Assembly (NCBI GenBank): GCA_902588515.1
Contig: CACIPP010000026.1
Coordinates: 1-5,227, forward strand
DNA: 5,227 nt
Direction: 5' to 3'
DNA from: GCA-002704185 sp902588515
GTDB taxonomy: Bacteria > Pseudomonadota > Alphaproteobacteria > Pelagibacterales > Pelagibacteraceae
Made by a program: the position numbers and the translations under genes. The notes below the pieces were generated by a model, which searched no databases, was not told the DNA's origin, and saw only the letters and a list, made by a program, of their open reading frames with translations. Of this stretch, positions 1-5,227 are shown piece by piece. Position 1 is the first letter of the stretch. The number at the start of each line of letters is the position of its first letter.

Positions 1-2069
1 CATTTTGACCATTGATCAATAACTTTATTATATTTTTCGCCTTTTGTTATTAGTCCTTCTGAGTATTGATTTTCATATTCTTCAACCATTTTTTTTGCCT
101 CGGAAACAATTTTTTCTTTATTTTCAGGTATAATTAAGTCATCTTTTCCAAAAGAAATACCTGCTTTAAAAGCATTTTTAAAACCCAAGTCCATAAGTTT
201 ATCACAAAATATAACTGTCTCTTTTTGTCCACAAAATCTAAAAACAATATCGATTATTTCAGATATTTGTTTTTTAGCTAAAGTTCGATTTATTAAATCA
301 AAAGTAATATTTTTATTTTTTGGAAGTATGTTAGCTAGTAAAAACCTACCAGCTGTACTCGTATATTTTTTAAAAATAATTTTATTATTTTCATCTAATG
401 TTTTAAATCTTGAAACGATTGTCGTATGAATATGAATATTGCCTGACTCTAGGGCTTGAGATATCTGGTTAGTATCTAAAAAATACCCTTTTGGTTTTTC
501 ATCTTTGTTTATTGACTCTTGTGATAAATAATAAATTCCAAGAACCATATCCTGACTTGGAACAATTATTGGTTTTCCATTAGCTGGATGTAATATATTG
601 TTCGTTGACATCATTAATACTCTAGCCTCTAATTGAGATTCAATACTTAAAGGCACATGAACAGCCATTTGGTCACCATCAAAATCTGCATTAAACGCGG
701 CACAAACAAGTGGATGTAGTAAGATTGCTTTTCCTTCTGTTAATACGGGCTCAAATGCTTGTACACCAAGTCTATGTAATGTCGGTGCTCTATTTAATAA
801 AACCGGATGCTCCCTAATAACATGATCTAATATATCCCATACTTCTTGCTTTTCTCTCTCAACAATTTTTTTTGCTTGTTTAATTGTTGTAGCATACCCA
901 AGTTTATCAAGTCGAGCATAAACAAATGGTTTAAATAATTCCAAAGCCATTTTTTTTGGCAACCCACATTGATGTAACTTTAATTCTGGTCCAGCAACAA
1001 TTACAGATCTTCCTGAGTAGTCTACTCTTTTACCTAAAAGATTCTGTCTAAATCTTCCTTGTTTTCCTTTTAACATCTCTGCCAAAGATTTTAATGGTCT
1101 TTTACCTGTTCCAGTTATTACACGTCCTCTTCTTCCATTATCAAATAAAGCATCAACAGACTCCTGGAGCATTCTTTTTTCATTTCTTACTATTATGTCA
1201 GGCGCTCTTAATTCCATTAATCTTCTAAGCCTATTATTTCTATTAATTACTCTTCTATATAAATCATTTAAATCAGAAGTCGCAAACCTACCCCCATCTA
1301 ATGGAACTAGTGGTCTTAATTCTGGTGGTATTACTGGCAAAGTCGTAAGTATCATCCACTCAGGTTTGTTTCCAGAGCTTGCAAAAGACTCAAGTAATTT
1401 TAATCTTTTTATTGTTCTTTCTTCATTAACTTTTGATGTAATGGTTTTTAGATCTTCTCTTAATTTGTCTCTTTCCTCTTCTACATTAATGTTTGATAGG
1501 CATTCCCTTATTGCAGAAGCCCCTATGCCTGCTGTAAATTGGTCTTCACCATATTCTTCCTGGGCTTTAATATAGTCTTCTTCTGAAATTATTTGATTTT
1601 TTTCTAACTTAGTTAAGCCAGGTTCAATTACAATAAAATTTTCATAATAAAGAACTTTTTCTAGTTCTTTAAGTTTTATATCTAAAGACAAGGCTATTCT
1701 ACTAGGTAAAGATTTCAAAAACCATATATGAGACACTGGTGTAGATAATTCAATATGACCCATTCTTTCTCTTCTTACTTTAGATTTGCATATTTCTGTT
1801 CCACATTTTTCACATATGATTCCTCTAAATTTCATTCCTTTATATTTTCCACATAAACACTCGTAATCTTTTACCGGGCCAAATATTCTGGCACAAAATA
1901 GACCATCTTTTTCAGGCTTAAAAGTTCTATAATTAATTGTTTCAGGTTTTTTAATTTCTCCAAAAGACCATGATCTTATTTTGTCTGGACTAGCTAAAGT
2001 TATTTTAATTTTAGAAAATTCTTGCTTATTAACTTTTTTCGAAAATAGATTAGTTAGCTCTTTGCTCAT
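1..2069 (-). CDS. rpoC: RNA polymerase beta' subunit RpoC, N-terminal half (runs off left edge)
   Basis: This is the largest catalytic subunit of bacterial RNA polymerase, acting in the cytoplasm/nucleoid. I translated 689 residues with no stop; E. coli RpoC has 1,407, so about half is present. Visible in order: the N-terminal clamp with a zinc site (C71, C73, C86, C89 in CLCGKYK...CEKCG); the lid region with LRPLVPLDGGRFATSDLNDLY (about 251-271); the clamp coiled coil that binds sigma (about 267-311); the rudder and switch 2 (NGRRGRVITG to KRVDYSGRS, about 311-355); NRAPTLHRLG (R427, equivalent to E. coli R425); the catalytic NADFDGDQM with Mg-binding D462, D464 and D466; and the start of the secondary-channel rim helices (to YNKVIDQW, about 680-687). 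The bridge helix, trigger loop and second zinc site lie beyond the edge. The ATG start is supported by the usual RpoC N-terminus and a GGAG 8 bases upstream. It overlaps the rpoB stop by one base. Identity is certain; lineage is inferred as alphaproteobacterial. Confidence 0.99.
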   Translation of the reverse strand, partial: MSKELTNLFSKKVNKQEFSKIKITLASPDKIRSWSFGEIKKPETINYRTFKPEKDGLFCARIFGPVKDYECLCGKYKGMKFRGIICEKCGTEICKSKVRRERMGHIELSTPVSHIWFLKSLPSRIALSLDIKLKELEKVLYYENFIVIEPGLTKLEKNQIISEEDYIKAQEEYGEDQFTAGIGASAIRECLSNINVEEERDKLREDLKTITSKVNEERTIKRLKLLESFASSGNKPEWMILTTLPVIPPELRPLVPLDGGRFATSDLNDLYRRVINRNNRLRRLMELRAPDIIVRNEKRMLQESVDALFDNGRRGRVITGTGKRPLKSLAEMLKGKQGRFRQNLLGKRVDYSGRSVIVAGPELKLHQCGLPKKMALELFKPFVYARLDKLGYATTIKQAKKIVEREKQEVWDILDHVIREHPVLLNRAPTLHRLGVQAFEPVLTEGKAILLHPLVCAAFNADFDGDQMAVHVPLSIESQLEARVLMMSTNNILHPANGKPIIVPSQDMVLGIYYLSQESINKDEKPKGYFLDTNQISQALESGNIHIHTTIVSRFKTLDENNKIIFKKYTSTAGRFLLANILPKNKNITFDLINRTLAKKQISEIIDIVFRFCGQKETVIFCDKLMDLGFKNAFKAGISFGKDDLIIPENKEKIVSEAKKMVEEYENQYSEGLITKGEKYNKVIDQWSK
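666..692 (-). other. rpoC: Catalytic Mg-binding motif NADFDGDQM of rpoC
   Basis: This is the near-universal RNA polymerase active-site signature. D462, D464 and D466 coordinate the catalytic Mg ion used for nucleotide addition (E. coli D460, D462, D464). All three are intact, as is the preceding CAAFN context (E. coli CAAYN), so the enzyme is expected to be active. Confidence 0.97.
1803..1859 (-). other. rpoC: N-terminal zinc-binding site of RpoC
   Basis: Four cysteines, C71, C73, C86 and C89, occur in the pattern CxC-x12-CxxC, matching the first zinc site of bacterial beta' (E. coli C70, C72, C85, C88). The site lies in the clamp near the exiting RNA and upstream DNA. All four ligands are present. 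Confidence 0.95.
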
Positions 2070-2071
2070 TA
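2067..2071 (-). other. TAATG overlap: rpoB stop and rpoC start share one base
   Basis: The rpoB stop TAA occupies 2071-2069 and the rpoC ATG 2069-2067, so the A at 2069 belongs to both. This arrangement is typical of translational coupling, where the terminating ribosome can restart on the next gene. It excludes a separate promoter or terminator between the two genes; any rpoC-specific promoter would have to lie inside rpoB coding sequence. Coupling is inferred; the overlap itself is read directly. Confidence 0.93.
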
Positions 2072-5000
2072 ATTTAACTCCAAGTTTAAGCCGAGTGATC
2101 TTATTTCTTTAACTAATACGTTAAATGATTCTGGAACTCCAGATTCAAAGTCGTCATCGCCTTTTACTATTGTTTCGTAAACTTTTGTTCTACCAGCAAC
2201 GTCATCTGATTTGACCGTTAATATTTCTTGCAATGTGTAAGCAGCTCCATAAGCTTCCAACGCCCAGACTTCCATTTCTCCAAATCTTTGTCCACCAAAT
2301 TGAGCCTTGCCCCCTAAAGGTTGTTGTGTAACTAAACTATATGGACCCGTAGATCTAGCGTGAATTTTATCATCGACCATATGGTATAGCTTTAGCATAT
2401 AAATTATGCCAACGGTAACTTCTCTATCAAATTTTTCACCTGTTCTTCCATCATACAAAGTCGTTTGTCCGCTTTTTGGTAATTCTGCAAAATCGAGCAT
2501 TCTTGTAACATCTTCTACACTAGCACCATCAAAAACTGGTGTGGCAATAGGAACACCATTTGAAAGATTTTGCAATAATTCTATTGTTTCATCAGTATTT
2601 AGTTTTTGAATTTCTTTTTCAATATCTTTTTTTTCATAAATTTTAGATAATGCATCTTTAGCATTATCGATTTTTTTCATGTTAATCTGATATTCTGTAA
2701 GAATATTTTTTATTTTATCACCTAGCTCGGAACACGCCCAACCTAAGTGAGTCTCCAAAATTTGACCCACATTCATTCTACTTGGAACACCTAAAGGATT
2801 TAATACAATATCCACTGGTTTTCCATTGGTCATGTATGGCATATCTTCTATAGGAACGATTTTACTTATTACTCCTTTGTTGCCATGCCTTCCTGCCATC
2901 TTATCACCAGGCTGCAATTTTCTTTTCATAGCTACAAAAACTTTCACCATTTTCATAACTCCAGGGAGTAATTCATCGCCTCTTTCAATCTTGTTAACTT
3001 TATCTTCAAATCTTGACTGAATATCCTTTTTTGCTTTATTAAATTGATCTTTTAGTATTTCTAAGTCATCATTTGTTTTCTTTTCATTAAAATGAACTTT
3101 AAAAATATCATTTATAGTCAAATTTTTAAAAGCGTTATCATCTATGTTTGAATTTTTCGAAATCCCCTTAAAATCATTTTCTAAAGTAGCATTTTTTATT
3201 ATTAACTGTGCCCTACTCCTTATATTAATCTCTAATATTGACTCCTCTGCTTGTTTATCAAGCATTACTGACTCTATTTCAGATTTCTCTATTGATAGAG
3301 CTCTTTCATCTTTTTCTATGCCATGTCTATTAAAAACTCTTACTTCTACAATTGTACCTCCTGTCCCTGATGGCATTTTTAATGAAGTGTCCCTAACATC
3401 GATTGCTTTCTCTCCAAATATTGCTCTTAGTAATTTTTCTTCAGACGTAACTTTGGTGTCGCCTTTTGGAGTTAATTTGCCAACAAGAATATCTCCCGGT
3501 TTAACTTCGGCTCCTACATATACTATACCTGATTCATCTAAATTTCTTAGTGCCTCTTCGCTAGTATTTGGTATGTCTCTAGTTATCTCTTCAGGGCCAA
3601 GTTTGGTATCTCTGGCCATCACTTCATACTCCTCTATGTGTATTGATGTAAAAACGTCATCCGAAACGCATCGTTCTGATATAAGTATTGAGTCCTCAAA
3701 GTTGTAACCAAGCCAAGGCATAAATGCTACGGTTACATTTTTTCCCAATGCTAATTCACCTAATTGTGTTGATGGTCCATCTGCTATTACATCGCCTTTT
3801 TTAATTTGATCTCCGACTTTTACTAATGGCCTCTGATTAGTGCATGTATTTTGATTTGACCTTTGAAACTTGAGTAAATTATAAATATCTACACCAGATT
3901 TAGTTAAGTCTTTTTCCGATAAAGCTTTAACAACAATTCTTTTTCCATCAATTCTTTCGACCACTCCATCTCTTCTTGCTACTATTGTAGCCCCAGAGTC
4001 TAAAGCGACGTCTTTTTCAATTCCAGTGCCGACAAGTGGTGACTCATTTTTAATTAATGGAACAGCCTGCCTCATCATATTCGATCCCATTAAAGCTCGG
4101 TTTGCATCGTCATTTTCTAAAAAAGGAATTAAAGCTGCCGCTACAGAGACAACCTGTTTTGGAGATACGTCCATAAAATCAATATTTTCAGGTTTTGAAA
4201 GTTCAAAACCTAAATTTCTTCTGCAAGATACAAGTTCATCCATAAATGTTCCGTCTGAATTCAGAGGAGAATTGGCTTGGGCAATAGTATATCTGCTTTC
4301 CTCCATAGCAGATAAATAATGTATATCCTTTAAAACTTTTCCATTTTTTACACTTCTATAAGGGCTTTCTATGAATCCATATTTATTAACACGAGAATAT
4401 GTTGCCAAACTATTTATTAAACCAATATTTGGACCTTCGGGCGTTTCAATTGGACATATCCTGCCATAATGAGTTGGGTGCACATCTCTAACTTCAAATC
4501 CAGCTCTTTCACGTGTTAACCCGCCTGGTCCCAAAGCTGATACTCTTCTTTTATGTGTAATTTCAGCAAGAGGATTTGTTTGATCCATAAATTGAGATAA
4601 TTGAGAAGTTCCAAAAAATTCTTTTAAAGAAGCTGCTATAGGTTTTGAATTAATTAGATCTTGCGGCATTACAGTATCTATTTCTACTGATGACATTTTT
4701 TCTTTTATTGCTCTTTCCATTCTTACAAGGCCAATTCTGAATTGATTTTCTACAAGCTCTCCAACTGATCTAACTCTTCTGTTTCCTAAGTGATCTATAT
4801 CATCGACATCTTCTTTGCCATCTTTAAGGCGTAACATTGTCTGAACAATTTTTAAAATATCTTCTTTCCTAAGAATAGTAATTTTTGGATCGCAATCAAT
4901 ATTTAATCTTGAATTTAACTTTACTCTACCTACATCGGATAAATCATATCTAGTGCTATTAAAAAACAAATTTTTAAATAAACTTTTAGAAGTCTCTGGA

Positions 5001-5227
5001 GTTGGGGGCTCACCTGGTCTTAGTATTTTGTATATATCCATACAAGCCTCGTCTGAAGAATTATTTTTGTCTATTGCTAAAGTTTTAATTAACGAGGACC
5101 CAACATTGACTCCATCAATTTCTGAAATGTTAAAGTTTTTTATTTTTAAATTGTTCAGCTTATCAAGAGACTCGTCTGTGATTTCATCTCCTGACTCAAA
5201 GTATACCTCCCCAGATTTTTCGTTAAT
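2069..5227 (-). CDS. rpoB: RNA polymerase beta subunit RpoB, lacking about the first 300 residues (runs off right edge)
   Basis: This is the second-largest catalytic subunit of RNA polymerase. The open frame covers 1,052 residues up to TAA; by alignment to E. coli RpoB (1,342 residues) the N-terminal 300 or so lie outside the window. The ATG at 5041 is internal, not a start: the same frame continues upstream through YFESGDEITDESLDKL and GVNVGSSLIKTLAIDK, which is normal RpoB sequence. Visible in order (residue 1 = base 5227): end of the lineage-specific lobe insert (1-60); RPGEPPTPETSKSLF (70-84); the rifampicin region FFGTSQLSQFMDQTNPL (204-220); PIETPEGPNIGLINSL (259-274); DGPSTQLGELALG (483-495); the flap with EEKLLRAIFGEK (596-607); a divergent Lys/Asn-rich insert (about 647-750); PGDKMAGRHGNKG (773-785) with catalytic-centre lysines K776 and K784; H949, equivalent to E. 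coli H1237; and the highly conserved C-terminus from GGKAQFGGQRFGEMEVWALE to SLGLNLELN. The protein ends slightly earlier than E. coli. It lies directly upstream of rpoC in the usual order. Confidence 0.99.
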   Translation of the reverse strand: MNEKSGEVYFESGDEITDESLDKLNNLKIKNFNISEIDGVNVGSSLIKTLAIDKNNSSDEACMDIYKILRPGEPPTPETSKSLFKNLFFNSTRYDLSDVGRVKLNSRLNIDCDPKITILRKEDILKIVQTMLRLKDGKEDVDDIDHLGNRRVRSVGELVENQFRIGLVRMERAIKEKMSSVEIDTVMPQDLINSKPIAASLKEFFGTSQLSQFMDQTNPLAEITHKRRVSALGPGGLTRERAGFEVRDVHPTHYGRICPIETPEGPNIGLINSLATYSRVNKYGFIESPYRSVKNGKVLKDIHYLSAMEESRYTIAQANSPLNSDGTFMDELVSCRRNLGFELSKPENIDFMDVSPKQVVSVAAALIPFLENDDANRALMGSNMMRQAVPLIKNESPLVGTGIEKDVALDSGATIVARRDGVVERIDGKRIVVKALSEKDLTKSGVDIYNLLKFQRSNQNTCTNQRPLVKVGDQIKKGDVIADGPSTQLGELALGKNVTVAFMPWLGYNFEDSILISERCVSDDVFTSIHIEEYEVMARDTKLGPEEITRDIPNTSEEALRNLDESGIVYVGAEVKPGDILVGKLTPKGDTKVTSEEKLLRAIFGEKAIDVRDTSLKMPSGTGGTIVEVRVFNRHGIEKDERALSIEKSEIESVMLDKQAEESILEINIRSRAQLIIKNATLENDFKGISKNSNIDDNAFKNLTINDIFKVHFNEKKTNDDLEILKDQFNKAKKDIQSRFEDKVNKIERGDELLPGVMKMVKVFVAMKRKLQPGDKMAGRHGNKGVISKIVPIEDMPYMTNGKPVDIVLNPLGVPSRMNVGQILETHLGWACSELGDKIKNILTEYQINMKKIDNAKDALSKIYEKKDIEKEIQKLNTDETIELLQNLSNGVPIATPVFDGASVEDVTRMLDFAELPKSGQTTLYDGRTGEKFDREVTVGIIYMLKLYHMVDDKIHARSTGPYSLVTQQPLGGKAQFGGQRFGEMEVWALEAYGAAYTLQEILTVKSDDVAGRTKVYETIVKGDDDFESGVPESFNVLVKEIRSLGLNLELN
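2078..2081 (-). promoter_or_regulatory. Ribosome-binding site of rpoC, inside the rpoB 3' end
   Basis: On the minus strand, TTGGAGTTAAATTAATG places GGAG 8 bases before the rpoC ATG, a normal Shine-Dalgarno spacing. The motif lies within the last codons of rpoB (the GGAG straddles ...LEL...), so ribosomes finishing rpoB pass directly over it. It supports the chosen rpoC start. No stronger alternative start is evident nearby. Confidence 0.8.
4532..4612 (-). other. rpoB: Rifampicin-pocket region (cluster I) of rpoB
   Basis: This segment corresponds to E. coli RpoB residues 507-533. The positions most often mutated in resistant strains keep their sensitive-type residues: Q513, D516, H526 and S531 (E. 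coli numbering) are all present as Q, D, H and S. Differences from E. coli are S508T, N518T, S522A and I530V. The downstream cluster II segment PIETPEGPNIGLIN is also conserved. The natural drug phenotype cannot be told from this alone, but a classical resistance allele is not seen. Confidence 0.9.

Noticed and set aside
1195..1575. Open frame of 126 codons on the plus strand with a hydrophobic start that looks like a membrane segment
   Set aside because: It is antisense to the RpoC clamp coiled coil; the apparent hydrophobic segment is the complement of Lys/Arg/Asn/Glu-rich codons, not evidence of a membrane protein.
2074..2089. Small imperfect inverted repeat (TTAACT / AGTTTAA) around the rpoC ribosome-binding site
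   Set aside because: The stem is short and AT-rich, has a bulged base and a three-base loop, and is constrained by rpoB coding; it is most likely chance rather than a regulatory hairpin.
3144..3707. Open frame of 187 codons on the plus strand
   Set aside because: It lies wholly antisense to conserved rpoB sequence; its Ser/Leu/Ile-rich product is what the complement of an AT-rich coding strand gives, and nothing in it resembles a known family.
4026..4319. Plus-strand open frame of 97 codons (and shorter ones at 2406-2609 and 2826-3020)
   Set aside because: All are antisense shadows of conserved rpoB segments, with no convincing ribosome-binding site or family resemblance.
5039..5041. ATG at 5041 as the start of a shorter RpoB
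   Set aside because: The same frame stays open to the right edge and encodes recognisable RpoB sequence upstream, so this Met is internal (equivalent to about residue 364 of E. coli RpoB).
1..5227. Mobile element, intein, CRISPR array, tRNA or defence gene
   Set aside because: Both reading frames are uninterrupted RpoB and RpoC sequence from edge to edge, and I saw no repeats, inserted domains or non-coding space. RpoB and RpoC can host inteins in some bacteria, but none is present in the visible part.

Overview
The window holds parts of two adjacent minus-strand genes and nothing else: the 3' three-quarters of rpoB (beta subunit of bacterial RNA polymerase, 5227 down to 2069) followed by the 5' half of rpoC (beta' subunit, 2069 down to the left edge). 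Both run off the window, so the start of rpoB and the end of rpoC are not visible. Both frames are open throughout, with no frameshift, internal stop or insertion.

The DNA is strongly AT-rich. Arg is mostly AGA, and Lys, Asn, Ile and Leu are mostly AAA, AAT, ATA/ATT and TTA. The proteins are of alphaproteobacterial type: in RpoB the stretch around SSVDIDTVMPQDLIN-like residues, the DQTNP form of the rifampicin region and the ATYSRVNKYGFIESPYR region; in RpoC the CGQKETVIFCD and GISFGKDD segments. Low GC, compact gene packing and these sequence types suggest a streamlined marine lineage of the SAR11 (Pelagibacterales) kind. That placement is an inference from memory of the families, not from a search.

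Layout on the transcribed strand: rpoB ends with TAA, and the A of that stop is also the A of the rpoC ATG (TAATG). A GGAG ribosome-binding site for rpoC lies inside the last rpoB codons. There is no intergenic DNA, so the window offers no room for a promoter, terminator or attenuator between the genes. They are expected to be co-transcribed and translationally coupled, which suits two subunits that assemble in a 1:1 ratio around one active site. RpoC supplies the Mg-binding aspartates (NADFDGDQM), and RpoB supplies the conserved lysines and the rifampicin-pocket wall.

I found no mobile element, RNA gene, CRISPR array, defence gene or undescribed system here. The findings are therefore modest: the gene overlap, natural variants in the rifampicin region, a partly altered ppGpp site 1 in RpoC, and a divergent Asn/Lys-rich insertion in RpoB.
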